A DNA stretch of 64,000 nucleotides, from assembly GCA_964573205.1 (NCBI GenBank), contig CAZNIT010000022.1:62001-126000 (forward strand). The letters run 5' to 3'. Origin of the DNA: QNZT01 sp964573205. GTDB lineage: Bacteria > Campylobacterota > Campylobacteria > Campylobacterales > QNZT01. Below the pieces are notes generated by a model, which was not told where the DNA came from, made no database searches, and saw nothing but the letters and a program-made list of their open reading frames with translations. This document shows positions 17,098-26,465 of the stretch, one piece after another (position 1 is the stretch's first letter; every line of letters starts with the position of its first letter). The position numbers and the translations under genes are program-made.

Positions 17098-17976
17098 ATG
17101 AAACTTTTTATAGATTACGGAGGTACGAATTTTCGTTACGTTATCAAAAACGAAAATAGAATTTTTAAAGAAGAATCTTTAAAAAGCGACACCATATCTT
17201 TAAAAGAGTTTCTTATTAAAAAGCTAAAAGAGTATCCACGGATCTCGTTTATCGGCATCGCGTTCGGCGGACAGGTCAAAAACGGAGTAATTTTGAGTGC
17301 TCCGAATATCGATACGCAAGAGTTCGATATAAAATCATATTTCGAATCGAACTACGATCTGAGGCTTGAAATCGACAATGATTTGAAAACCGCCGCACTG
17401 GCTCAAATGAGGATTTTCGATTCTAATCGATCTCTTGTGCTTTTGTATATGGGAACGGGTCTTGGCAGTTGCTTTGTTGACGGAGGTAAAATCGTTAGAG
17501 GTTTTAGCAATCTTGCCGGTGAGATCGGCCATATAAGTTATAAGGATTCGCCTTTTACATGCGGTTGCGGAAAAGATAACTGCCTGGAGCTTTTTGCTTC
17601 CGGAAGCGCTTTGAAAAGGTGGATCGATCATTTTGCTTTAAATATCGAACCGACTTTGGAGGCGTTAAACTTGTGTAAAAGTCCAAAAGCATACGTAATT
17701 TTACAAAACTTTCACGATGCCACGGCATTTGCCGCTTCCCTCCTCACTACTTTACTAAATCCCTCAAATCTCATATTAGGAGGCGGCGTTTTTAAAAACA
17801 ATCCCTACCTTAAGGAGATGATAGAAAAAGAGATCTCGAAAAAAGCTATGAGAAAATCAGCTCAAGATACGAAAGTGACGCTCTCGACACTAAAGAACGC
17901 AAACTTGCTCGGAGCCCAACTTTTAGAAAACTATAAAAAGGAATCAAATGAACAACTACACGATAAAAATAGCTGA
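17098..17976 (+). CDS. ROK-family sugar kinase (glucokinase-like)
   Basis: A 292-aa ROK protein without a DNA-binding domain, hence a kinase rather than a repressor. It has an N-terminal phosphate motif (DYGGTNFRYV), the catalytic-base region DNDLKTAAL, a second phosphate loop (LYMGTGLGSCFVDGG), EIGHIS, and the ROK zinc motif CGCGKDNCLE. The likely reaction is ATP-dependent phosphorylation of glucose released from alpha-glucan, feeding G6P to metabolism. ATG 17098 is chosen over TTG 17083 because GGGGAT precedes it at normal spacing. Its 3' end overlaps the next gene by 29 bases. Confidence 0.85.
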   Translation: MKLFIDYGGTNFRYVIKNENRIFKEESLKSDTISLKEFLIKKLKEYPRISFIGIAFGGQVKNGVILSAPNIDTQEFDIKSYFESNYDLRLEIDNDLKTAALAQMRIFDSNRSLVLLYMGTGLGSCFVDGGKIVRGFSNLAGEIGHISYKDSPFTCGCGKDNCLELFASGSALKRWIDHFALNIEPTLEALNLCKSPKAYVILQNFHDATAFAASLLTTLLNPSNLILGGGVFKNNPYLKEMIEKEISKKAMRKSAQDTKVTLSTLKNANLLGAQLLENYKKESNEQLHDKNS

Positions 17977-19648
17977 CCAATACGAAACGAAAGCAGCCTA
18001 TTTCAGTATGGAGTTCGCGCTTCATCAAGCGCTTAAAATCTATTCGGGAGGACTCGGTTTTTTAGCAGGCTCTCATATGAGAAGCGTTTATGAGCTTAGA
18101 CAAAATGTCATAGGCGTCGGAATTCTTTGGTCATACGGCTATTATGATCAACAAAGAGAAGAAGACGGCAGTATGAAGGCGGCTCATATCAGAAAAAATT
18201 ATCAATTTCTCGAAGATCCGAATATAACCGTAACGGTAAATATAAATAATAAGCCTGTATATGTAAAGGTAATGCTTTTGAAACCGGAAACTTTCCAAAC
18301 GGCTCCGATGGTGCTTCTCTCCACCGATATAGAGCCAAACGACTACCTCTCCAAGACTATCACGCATAGACTCTACGACGGTAATCATGAAACCAGAATA
18401 GCTCAAGAGATTATTTTGGGTATCGGAGGCGTTAAGGCCCTTGAGGCTTTGGGAAAAGAGATAGACATATACCATATGAACGAAGGACATGCCGTACCTC
18501 TCACCTTCAATCTATACGAAAAATACCAAGATATAGACGAGGTGAAAAAGAGAGTCGTTTTTACTACTCACACTCCGGAAGCCGCGGGAAATGAAGAACA
18601 CAATATCGATCTCTTGCACCGTATGGGCTTTTTCGCATCTTTGGATATAGAGACGGTAAGAGAGATCACCGATACCAAAGGAGATATGTTCTCATTAACC
18701 GTAGGAGCTCTTAAACTTTCGAAAATCTCGAATGCGGTTTCGAAAATTCATGCTGATGTCGCAAACGATATGTGGAAAGACGTTTTAGACGAAGATGAAA
18801 AGATCATAGCGATCACCAACGCCCAAAATAGAAAATTTTGGCAAGATATGGTTTTGACCAGAGCCTTAAACGAAGATATCGACTATGAGATAATCGCTAG
18901 AAAAAAACATTTAAAAAGAATGCTTTTTAACATCGTCGCGGATCAAACGGGAAAAATGTTCGATCCCAACGTCCTCACTATAGTTTGGGCCAGAAGATTC
19001 GCGGAATATAAAAGACCGGGGCTTTTGAAGCTTGATTTCGAAAGATTTATAAAAATGGTCGAAGACACGAAAAGACCCGTACAGATAATATGGGCTGGAA
19101 AACCGTACCCGACGGACGGAGTGGCGGTAGGAATCTTTAATGAACTTCTTTATCTCTCGAAAGATATAAAAAACATCGCTGTTTTGACCGGTTATGAACT
19201 CAATCTCTCCGCGGCATTGAAAAAAGGTGCCGATGTTTGGATCAACACTCCAAGAATCCATAGAGAAGCTTCCGGCACAAGCGGAATGACGGCAAGCATG
19301 AACGCCGCCATCCACTTCTCCATTCCGGACGGTTGGCATCCCGAGTTTGCCGTTCACGGACACAACTCCTTCACAATTCCCGGATGCGACGGAAATCTTC
19401 CGACATACGAGCAAGATCGTCTCGACAACAAAAATATGATGGACGTTCTTGAAAACGAAATCATTCCGATGTACTATGAAGATCAAGACAGATGGGTCGG
19501 TATCATAAAACATGCTATGCGTGAAGTCGTACCGTTTTTCGACTCAAATAGAATGGCGCATGATTATTATGAAAAAATGTACAACTTCGCCTATGAACCA
19601 AAAAGAAAACACAGAAGCCGAAAAAAGGAAGCCTGCGAAGCTATCTAA
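17948..19648 (+). CDS. Short glucan-phosphorylase-like protein (GT35) lacking the PLP lysine
   Basis: A 566-aa member of the alpha-glucan phosphorylase family. Recognisable blocks in order are YSGGLGFLAGSHMRSVYEL, GVGILWSYGYYDQ, HMNEGHAVPL, VVFTTHTPEAAG, ARRFAEYKRPGLL, IIWAGKPYP, GADVWINTPRIHREASGTSG and DGWHPEF. Where phosphorylases have the Schiff-base Lys in the GTSGMK/GTGNMK motif, this protein has Thr448 (GTSGMT; codon ACG at 19289-19291). It is also shorter than AGP-type (about 700+) or classical (about 800+) enzymes. By family knowledge PLP is essential for phosphorolysis, so it may be inactive, non-phosphorolytic, or a scaffold. It overlaps the ROK gene. Confidence 0.8.
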   Translation: MNNYTIKIADQYETKAAYFSMEFALHQALKIYSGGLGFLAGSHMRSVYELRQNVIGVGILWSYGYYDQQREEDGSMKAAHIRKNYQFLEDPNITVTVNINNKPVYVKVMLLKPETFQTAPMVLLSTDIEPNDYLSKTITHRLYDGNHETRIAQEIILGIGGVKALEALGKEIDIYHMNEGHAVPLTFNLYEKYQDIDEVKKRVVFTTHTPEAAGNEEHNIDLLHRMGFFASLDIETVREITDTKGDMFSLTVGALKLSKISNAVSKIHADVANDMWKDVLDEDEKIIAITNAQNRKFWQDMVLTRALNEDIDYEIIARKKHLKRMLFNIVADQTGKMFDPNVLTIVWARRFAEYKRPGLLKLDFERFIKMVEDTKRPVQIIWAGKPYPTDGVAVGIFNELLYLSKDIKNIAVLTGYELNLSAALKKGADVWINTPRIHREASGTSGMTASMNAAIHFSIPDGWHPEFAVHGHNSFTIPGCDGNLPTYEQDRLDNKNMMDVLENEIIPMYYEDQDRWVGIIKHAMREVVPFFDSNRMAHDYYEKMYNFAYEPKRKHRSRKKEACEAI

Positions 19649-19667
19649 CCGCTCTCACTTCTCATAA

Positions 19668-19694
19668 GGTCAATATCTTTTTCGGATATTGACC
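19668..19694 (+). other. Stem-loop between the phosphorylase-like and nucleotidyltransferase genes
   Basis: GGTCAATATC pairs perfectly (10 bp) with GATATTGACC across a 7-base loop, 20 bases after the phosphorylase-like stop. It is followed by A7 rather than a U-tract, so it is not a classical rho-independent terminator. Roles in 3'-end protection, attenuation or protein binding are possible. Confidence 0.6.
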
Positions 19695-19735
19695 AAAAAA
19701 ATTTAAAAAACTTAAACTTTTGGTATATTTTCTGC

Positions 19736-19741
19736 TATAAT
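19736..19741 (+). promoter_or_regulatory. Extended -10 promoter upstream of the nucleotidyltransferase
   Basis: TGC-TATAAT lies 32 bases before the ATG, after the stem-loop. It suggests that 19773-31010 can be transcribed separately from the ROK/phosphorylase-like pair. The -35 region is not consensus. Confidence 0.6.
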
Positions 19742-19772
19742 TTAAATATTAAATTTATAGTAAGGATTTTGA

Positions 19773-22295
19773 ATGAAAGCTGTCGTCATGGCCGGGGGAT
19801 TTGGAACCCGCATCCAACCTCTTACCACCTCTTTACCCAAACCTATGCTGCCGGTTGTTAACAGACCTATGATGGAACATATTATCGTAAAACTCAAAGA
19901 GGAACTCGGTATAAAAGAGTTCGTGATACTTTTGTACTTCAAACCGGAAACCATCAAGGATTATTTTAAGGACGGAAGCGATTGGGGTATAAAAATAGAG
20001 TATGTTCTGCCCGATGACGACTACGGAACGGCCGGAGCCGTTAAATGCGCTCAAAAATATCTAAAAGATGACAATTTCATCATCGTAAGCGGCGATCTCG
20101 TTACCGATTTTGATTTTACGCAAATCGTAAACGCTCATAAAGAGAAAGAGGCTCTTTTTAGTATTGCGCTCACACCGGTGGAAGATCCTTTACAGTTTGG
20201 CGTCGTCATCACCGATGAAAACGATAAAATAGAAAAATTTCTCGAAAAACCGGGTTGGGGCGAAGTCTTTAGCGACACGATCAATACCGGTATATATATC
20301 GTCGAGCCTCGGATTTTGGATTTCATACCTTTTGAAAAAAATTTCGATTTCGCGAAAGATTTATTTCCTTTGCTAATGGAAAACGATATACCTCTTTGGG
20401 GTCCGAAGATCGAAGGATATTGGAGAGATGTCGGAAATCCGCAAAGTTATCGCGACGTTTACGACGATATATTGAATCTTCGTTTCGCATTTAATTTCAA
20501 AGGAAACAAGAGTATTACTGGAGAGGGTGTCGTTTACCAAGAAGGAGATATAAACGCCGAAAATCTTAGCGTAAGCGGTATCGTAGTCATGGGCAAAAAC
20601 CAGAGAATCGGCAAAAACGTCACACTTGAAAACGTTGTTCTTGGAGATAACGTCGTCATAAGGGACAATACGAAAATAACAAACAGCGTCATATGGAACA
20701 ATGTCAAAATCGGTAAAAACTGTACTATAAACAAAGCGGTACTATGCGACAAAAACCGTCTCGGCGATTCCGTAAAGATCAAAGAGGGACTTATTATGGC
20801 TGAAAACTGCGACGTGCTCGACAACGTAAGCTTCGAAAAGGACGTGATTGTATGGGCGGATAAAATAATTGACGAAGGCTCGATCGTAAGCAACAACGTC
20901 GTATGGGGAAGCAAATATAAAAGCTCCATTTTCGAAGACGGTATGGTTAGAGGTAGAACGAATATCGAACTATCATGCACTATGTCGACCAAGTTGGCGG
21001 AAGCTTTGGGAACCATGCTTCCTATCGGCTCGAAAGTGTATGTCTCAAGAGATTTTCACAGAAGCTCGAGAATGTTAAAAAGAGCCTTTTTAGGAGGACT
21101 TCTCTCAACGGGACTCGATGTTGTGGATATCACCTATATGCCCTCGGCCGCAATGCGTTACAACCTGGCAAACAACAAGAACATTTCAGCCGGCGTACAT
21201 TTTCGTCAAAGCATCACCGACAAGACGCACACGGAGATCATCATATTTACAGAAGACGGTCTTAGAATCGATACGAATATGTCCAAAAATATCGAAAGAG
21301 TCTTTTTTAGAGAGAACTTCAGAAGAGTTGACAGCGAAGATATAGGAGAGATAACCGAAGAGAGATTTTTAGAGGATGTTTATACAAGAGATATACTTTC
21401 AAATCTCGACTTGGACGCGATCAGAAGCAGCGATATAAAAATAGCCGTAGATATGATGAGCGGTGCGGTATCGAAAGTTTATCCCAGACTTTTAACGGGA
21501 CTCGAACTGGACAATATCGTTTTAAATGCCGTACCGGACGAAAAAAAGCTCTCGACTCTTCCCACTTTGGCTAAAAAATCTCAAGAGAATCTCTCGAAAA
21601 TAGTCACCTCTCTTGAGAGGGATATCGGACTGATGATCTATCCTAACGGACAGAAGATGCGCCTAATCTGCGACAGGGGTAAATTACTTGATGAGCATAT
21701 AGCCTTGCTTTGCGTTCTCTATATGACAAATCACTCGACTCCCCAAGGTGAGACGAGAAAGATATTTCTACCCGCTTGGGCTCCCGATATTTTTGATGAT
21801 AAATTCACGAATCTAAAGATAGAAAGAGGAAAATATAGCAACTTCACGAAAGAGAAACTAAAAGAGTACTATCTCGTCGCTTCCGTCGAAGGAAATTTCG
21901 CCTTTACGGACTTCGCGTTCAATCGCGATACGGTTTTTGCCTCCTTGAAGGTGATAGAGATGATGTGTAAATATGATTTCAAATTATCCGACATTGCAGT
22001 AGAGATGACGAAATTTCACTATCTTACAACACAAATAGAGTGTCCCAACGCTTTAAAAGGTACGATGATGAGAAAATTTTTGCAAGACTCGAAAAACAGA
22101 CGCTCATCCATGGTTGACGGGGTCAAGATATGGATCGACGATAACGCCTGGATATTGATGATCCCCGATCAGTACAGCGACTTTTTGAATCTTTACGTTC
22201 AAGCTCCCGAAAAAGAGACGGCGAATGCGATACTACAGGAATATAAGGATAAAATTTCATCATGGGCACAAAAAAAAGTAGCGGAGACACTTTAA
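19773..22295 (+). CDS. Sugar-phosphate nucleotidyltransferase fused to a degenerate phosphohexomutase
   Basis: An 840-aa fusion. Residues 1-235 are a nucleotidyltransferase (AGGFGTRIQPLTTSLPKPM; GDLVTDFDF). About 250-370 is a left-handed beta-helix (GKNVTLENVVLGDNVVIRDN). About 380-840 is a phosphoglucomutase/phosphomannomutase-like domain. In the mutase part the phosphoserine loop TASHNP is replaced by GVHFRQSITDKTH (about 470-485) and the metal loop DGDGDR by YPNGQKMRL (about 620-630), so mutase activity is doubtful. Relatives are usually annotated as mannose-1-phosphate guanylyltransferase. In this locus it may supply ADP- or UDP-glucose to GlgA because no glgC is seen (inference). Confidence 0.82.
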   Translation: MKAVVMAGGFGTRIQPLTTSLPKPMLPVVNRPMMEHIIVKLKEELGIKEFVILLYFKPETIKDYFKDGSDWGIKIEYVLPDDDYGTAGAVKCAQKYLKDDNFIIVSGDLVTDFDFTQIVNAHKEKEALFSIALTPVEDPLQFGVVITDENDKIEKFLEKPGWGEVFSDTINTGIYIVEPRILDFIPFEKNFDFAKDLFPLLMENDIPLWGPKIEGYWRDVGNPQSYRDVYDDILNLRFAFNFKGNKSITGEGVVYQEGDINAENLSVSGIVVMGKNQRIGKNVTLENVVLGDNVVIRDNTKITNSVIWNNVKIGKNCTINKAVLCDKNRLGDSVKIKEGLIMAENCDVLDNVSFEKDVIVWADKIIDEGSIVSNNVVWGSKYKSSIFEDGMVRGRTNIELSCTMSTKLAEALGTMLPIGSKVYVSRDFHRSSRMLKRAFLGGLLSTGLDVVDITYMPSAAMRYNLANNKNISAGVHFRQSITDKTHTEIIIFTEDGLRIDTNMSKNIERVFFRENFRRVDSEDIGEITEERFLEDVYTRDILSNLDLDAIRSSDIKIAVDMMSGAVSKVYPRLLTGLELDNIVLNAVPDEKKLSTLPTLAKKSQENLSKIVTSLERDIGLMIYPNGQKMRLICDRGKLLDEHIALLCVLYMTNHSTPQGETRKIFLPAWAPDIFDDKFTNLKIERGKYSNFTKEKLKEYYLVASVEGNFAFTDFAFNRDTVFASLKVIEMMCKYDFKLSDIAVEMTKFHYLTTQIECPNALKGTMMRKFLQDSKNRRSSMVDGVKIWIDDNAWILMIPDQYSDFLNLYVQAPEKETANAILQEYKDKISSWAQKKVAETL

Positions 22296-22297
22296 GA

Positions 22298-24370
22298 GTG
22301 AAAAAAACCAAGATCAGTTTCCTGTGGCATATGCATCAGCCCTACTATCGTGACGATCTAAGCTCCTTGATCGTTATGCCCTGGGTTTTTTTGCATGCTA
22401 TCAAAGATTATTACGATATGCCATGGTTTTTGGAAAAATATCCGACAATTAAAGCCACTTTCAACCTCGTTCCGTCTCTTCTTGTTCAACTCAAAGAGTA
22501 TGAAGAGTACGACGTTAACGATCGTTTTTTAAAAACCTTAAAAGAGGATGTCGGAACTCTCGAACAGAGTCAAAAACTTTATCTTATCGAGTATCTCTTT
22601 TTCTCGAATACGGAACATATGATAAAACCGCTTCCGGAATATTACGATCTTTATAAAAAGAGAAAAAGATACCCGACGCTACAAGAAGCTCTTTTGAATT
22701 TCAGCGACGATGAGTTTTTGGATCTTGAAGTACTTTTTATATTGAGCTGGTGCGGCCAATATTTAAGAGAAAAAAACGGTGTCGTAAAAGAGCTCATCTC
22801 AAAACAAAGAGGCTACACGCAAGAGGATAAGATAAAACTTCTTAGAAATTTGAGCGAATTTATAAAAGAGATCATACCTTTTTACAAAAAGCTTATGGAT
22901 AAAGGACAAATCGAGATCACGACGACTCCCTTTAACCATCCGATAGCACCTCTTCTTTTTGATATTCAAAATGCCAAAATCGCGAATCCTTACACGACTT
23001 TGCCCGTATATGAGGGAAATTTAAAAGATGACGCCCTACTTCAAATAGATCTCGCCGTCACACAATACCAAAGGCTTTTTGGTAAAAAACCCGACGGTTT
23101 TTGGCCGGCGGAAGGTTCTATCTGTTACGAATTTCTTGAAGTTTTGGCAAAAAGAGGAATCCGTTACGCATGCAGCGACGAAGAGGTACTTTATAAAAGC
23201 GGGCATTTCTCAAAAGAGGATATATACAAAAATAACGAGCTCGTTTTTAAAGAGTCGAAAATAAATCTCTTTTTCAGAGATAAAACCCTAAGCGATCTGA
23301 TCGGATTTACGTACAGCGGCTGGGATAGTCGTCATGCGGTAAACGATTTTTTTGCCAGAATCGAGCAGATCCGTAAAGATTACGGAAACGATATTAATAT
23401 AAATATCATTCTCGACGGTGAAAACGCTTGGGAACACTATCCAAAAAACGCCGAAGAGTTCTTTGAAACTCTCTATGCCGCCCTTGAGAGTTCGCAAGAT
23501 TTCGAGTGCTCTTTGATGTCAGAAGTGCTTAAGGATGAGGAGATCTCTTCAAATAAACTCACCGAAATAGCGCCCGGTTCTTGGATAAACGCGAATTTTG
23601 ATATCTGGATAGGCCATAAAGAGAAAAACAGAGCTTGGGAGCTTATCTTTGAGACAAAAGCGGAATTTGAGAAACAAAAAGCGAAACTCGACCGCTTCAG
23701 AATAGAGAAGATAACAAAAGAGTTTCTTATAGCCCAAAGCAGCGACTGGTTTTGGTGGTACGGGGATGATCACCACACGGATCTTGCTTCTACGTTCGAT
23801 CTGCTCTTTAGAACGCACCTTATGAACATTTATACACTTATGGGAAAAAGGATTCCCCAATCACTTACAACGCCTATCGTGGACGAAAACAAAGAGAGCA
23901 AGAATTTTTTAAAAAAGGCTCAAAACAAGATATCGCCGATCCTAGACGGGAAAATAAGCAGTTTTTTCGAATGGTTGGGATCCGGAGAGATAGATCTGGA
24001 GATGGAACTCTCATCGATGAATACGGACGCTTTCATCATAAAAAAGATCTATCTGGGGTGCGATTTCAAAAGATGCTATCTGGCACTTATCGGAGATTTT
24101 GCCGATCTTTTCGAAAACTCTTACATACAGATGGATATCGCAAAAAAAAGTTACGATCTTACGATCTCTAAAAAACGCAAAAAGATCGCAAACTCCATTG
24201 AGTATGTTACGGACGAGATTATGGAAATAGCGATAGATAAGAAGGTGGTGCAAAACGAACAACTGCAACTCAAACTCTTCAAAAACGATCGACTCTTGCA
24301 ACTTTTACCGCTTTATTCGAAGATCGAATTCGACTGTTTAAAAGAGATAAAAAACAATTGGTATATTTAA
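22298..24370 (+). CDS. GH57 glycoside hydrolase, amylase/pullulanase type
   Basis: A 690-aa GH57 enzyme acting on alpha-glucan. It shows conserved region 1 (FLWHMHQPYY), the probable nucleophile Glu in GFWPAEGSICYE (about residue 272) and the probable acid/base Asp in NIILDGENAWEHYP (about 373). The following FLIAQSSDWFWWYGDDHHTD is also typical of GH57 amylopullulanase-like proteins. The C-terminal part (about 510-690) is a beta-rich domain. GTG 22298 is preferred, with GGAG upstream, just after the previous stop. An in-frame ATG at 22262 would extend it into the preceding gene. No signal peptide is seen, so it acts on cytoplasmic polymer. Confidence 0.87.
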   Translation: MKKTKISFLWHMHQPYYRDDLSSLIVMPWVFLHAIKDYYDMPWFLEKYPTIKATFNLVPSLLVQLKEYEEYDVNDRFLKTLKEDVGTLEQSQKLYLIEYLFFSNTEHMIKPLPEYYDLYKKRKRYPTLQEALLNFSDDEFLDLEVLFILSWCGQYLREKNGVVKELISKQRGYTQEDKIKLLRNLSEFIKEIIPFYKKLMDKGQIEITTTPFNHPIAPLLFDIQNAKIANPYTTLPVYEGNLKDDALLQIDLAVTQYQRLFGKKPDGFWPAEGSICYEFLEVLAKRGIRYACSDEEVLYKSGHFSKEDIYKNNELVFKESKINLFFRDKTLSDLIGFTYSGWDSRHAVNDFFARIEQIRKDYGNDININIILDGENAWEHYPKNAEEFFETLYAALESSQDFECSLMSEVLKDEEISSNKLTEIAPGSWINANFDIWIGHKEKNRAWELIFETKAEFEKQKAKLDRFRIEKITKEFLIAQSSDWFWWYGDDHHTDLASTFDLLFRTHLMNIYTLMGKRIPQSLTTPIVDENKESKNFLKKAQNKISPILDGKISSFFEWLGSGEIDLEMELSSMNTDAFIIKKIYLGCDFKRCYLALIGDFADLFENSYIQMDIAKKSYDLTISKKRKKIANSIEYVTDEIMEIAIDKKVVQNEQLQLKLFKNDRLLQLLPLYSKIEFDCLKEIKNNWYI

Positions 24371-24383
24371 AGGAAAAGAGAAA

Positions 24384-26465
24384 ATGCAAAAACAGACCGC
24401 TTTGCTTCTAGGACTTCATTGTCATCAACCCGTAGACAACTTCCATCATGTAGTGGATGAAGCGATAGAAAAATCATACAGACCGTTTTTCGAAACGGCG
24501 TCGAAATATCCCGACTTCAAATTTTCGCTTCATTATAGCGGATGGCTTTTAGAGTACATAAAAGATAACGATGAAAAACTATTCTCTCTTATGCGTCGAT
24601 TAGCTAAAAACTCTCAAGTGGAATTTTTAAGCGGCGGTTTTTACGAACCGATTCTCGCTTCGATACCATCAAGAGATATAAAAGCGCAAATAAAAAAACT
24701 AAACGATTTTATAAAAGAGCATTTCGATCAAACTCCAAAAGGTCTATGGCTGACAGAAAGGGTTTGGGACAGTGCCATCGTAAAAGATCTCATCCATTGC
24801 GGGATAGAGTATGTGGTGGTAGATGACTATCATTTTATCGCCGCCGGATTTGATAAAGATGATTTAAACGGTTATTTTGTAACCGAAGATGAAGGAGAAA
24901 TACTCAAGATCTTTCCTATCAACAAACATCTTCGATATACCGTTCCATTTGAAAATCCTTTGAAGGTGAAAGAGTATCTCGAAAGTATCGGCGATGCCGT
25001 CACAAGCGCCGGAATTATTTTCGACGACGGAGAAAAATTCGGTATATGGCCCAAAACCTACGAGTGGGTATATGAGAACGGGTGGCTGGAAAGATTTATA
25101 GAAGAGATTTTAAAAAGCGAAGTGATAAAGAGTATGCTGTATAGCCAATACCTTCTTGAGGCGAAGCCGATTTCGTTGGCTTATCTTCCCGTCACCTCAT
25201 ATATAGAGATGGGAGAGTGGGCACTCAAAGCAAAAGACAACTTACTACTTCACCGTATGGAAGATGCGTTAAAAGATCGATTTTGTGAAGACGATATAGA
25301 GAAATTCGTCAAAGGAAGCGTCTGGAAGAACTTCCTAATCAAATATCCTGAGGCAAACCGCATACATAAAAGATATACGGAACTCTCGATTAACAGAGTC
25401 GATGACGAAATCTATCTCGAACAGCTATACAAAGCCCAAACCAACGATGTTTTGTGGCATGGGGTATTTGGAGGAATCTATCTACCCAACTTAAGAGATA
25501 ATGCGTACAGATTTATTATCGATTGCGAAAATATAAGATATTTCAACAAATGTGCAACCGAAATAAAAGATATCAATCTCGACGGATACGAAGAGATCAA
25601 ATGCGTAAGCAAAAATCTCATAACGATTTTCGATACCAAATTCGGCGCTCAACTCGTAGAATTCGACATAAGGGACAAAAGCTTCAACTATCAAAACAGT
25701 ATGAGCCGCTATTTTGAAAGCTATCATGAAAAGATTTTAAACCCTCCGGAGAAAAAAATCGAAAAAAGTAGCTTGAAAGCCGAAAATGAAGAGTCCATAT
25801 CGACCATTCACAACCTGGATGAAGATACGACCCAATACGAGAAATCGATCAAACACGATTGGCATACGAAAAACAGCTTTATAGATCATATTACCGACGA
25901 GAATGCAAATGCGCAAAACTTCGGCTCTAGCGATTTTAACGAATACGGCGATTTCGCGAATCAGCCTTTCGAACTTCTTTTCGCCGAAAATCAAAAGGTG
26001 AAGTTGCGTCGATACGGCGGTATATATATCGACGATCATAAAATAGATACGAGAGTGACCAAAACTTTTCATACCAAAGAGAATAGAATCGATTTCGAAA
26101 TCTCGATACAAAGCAAAAGCGAAGAAAAACTCTTCTATCTTCTAGAACACAATTTTCATTTCGCAAACTTAAAAGATATCAAGATCACCGCACAAAGCTT
26201 AAACCAAGGCTCTCCTCTTGAATTCGACAAGTTGCAAGAGAGCTTAGAAATATCGAATTCAAACATACTCATCATATACGACGATTATACGAAAAAAGAG
26301 ATAACGATCGAATTTTCAAAAGCCGCGGATATCTTTTTATCGCCGCTTGATACGGTCAGTCAGAGCGAGTCGGGATTTGATCTGACCAATCAAGCGCTCA
26401 GTCTCGGATTTAAATTTCTGCTTGAGCCTTCTTTAAAATTAAACGGCACTGTTGAGGTGAGATGA
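24384..26465 (+). CDS. GH57 4-alpha-glucanotransferase-type enzyme
   Basis: A 693-aa GH57 protein resembling the Thermococcus litoralis 4-alpha-glucanotransferase architecture. The N-terminal barrel has LLLGLHCHQPVDNF, the nucleophile region GLWLTERVWDS (E125), and the acid/base region IIFDDGEKFGIWPKTYEWVY (D214/D215). DUF1925 and DUF1926-like beta domains follow (FELLFAENQKVKLRRYGG; RVTKTFHTKENRIDFEI). About 480-535 is a charged insertion. The reaction would be transfer of maltodextrin segments between alpha-1,4 chains (EC 2.4.1.25) or hydrolysis. It starts 13 bases after the preceding GH57 gene and is cytoplasmic. Confidence 0.87.
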   Translation: MQKQTALLLGLHCHQPVDNFHHVVDEAIEKSYRPFFETASKYPDFKFSLHYSGWLLEYIKDNDEKLFSLMRRLAKNSQVEFLSGGFYEPILASIPSRDIKAQIKKLNDFIKEHFDQTPKGLWLTERVWDSAIVKDLIHCGIEYVVVDDYHFIAAGFDKDDLNGYFVTEDEGEILKIFPINKHLRYTVPFENPLKVKEYLESIGDAVTSAGIIFDDGEKFGIWPKTYEWVYENGWLERFIEEILKSEVIKSMLYSQYLLEAKPISLAYLPVTSYIEMGEWALKAKDNLLLHRMEDALKDRFCEDDIEKFVKGSVWKNFLIKYPEANRIHKRYTELSINRVDDEIYLEQLYKAQTNDVLWHGVFGGIYLPNLRDNAYRFIIDCENIRYFNKCATEIKDINLDGYEEIKCVSKNLITIFDTKFGAQLVEFDIRDKSFNYQNSMSRYFESYHEKILNPPEKKIEKSSLKAENEESISTIHNLDEDTTQYEKSIKHDWHTKNSFIDHITDENANAQNFGSSDFNEYGDFANQPFELLFAENQKVKLRRYGGIYIDDHKIDTRVTKTFHTKENRIDFEISIQSKSEEKLFYLLEHNFHFANLKDIKITAQSLNQGSPLEFDKLQESLEISNSNILIIYDDYTKKEITIEFSKAADIFLSPLDTVSQSESGFDLTNQALSLGFKFLLEPSLKLNGTVEVR

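Noticed and set aside
17098..17976. ROK protein as a transcriptional repressor acting at the palindrome
   Set aside because: There is no N-terminal helix-turn-helix; the protein begins directly with the kinase phosphate motif, so another regulator must bind.
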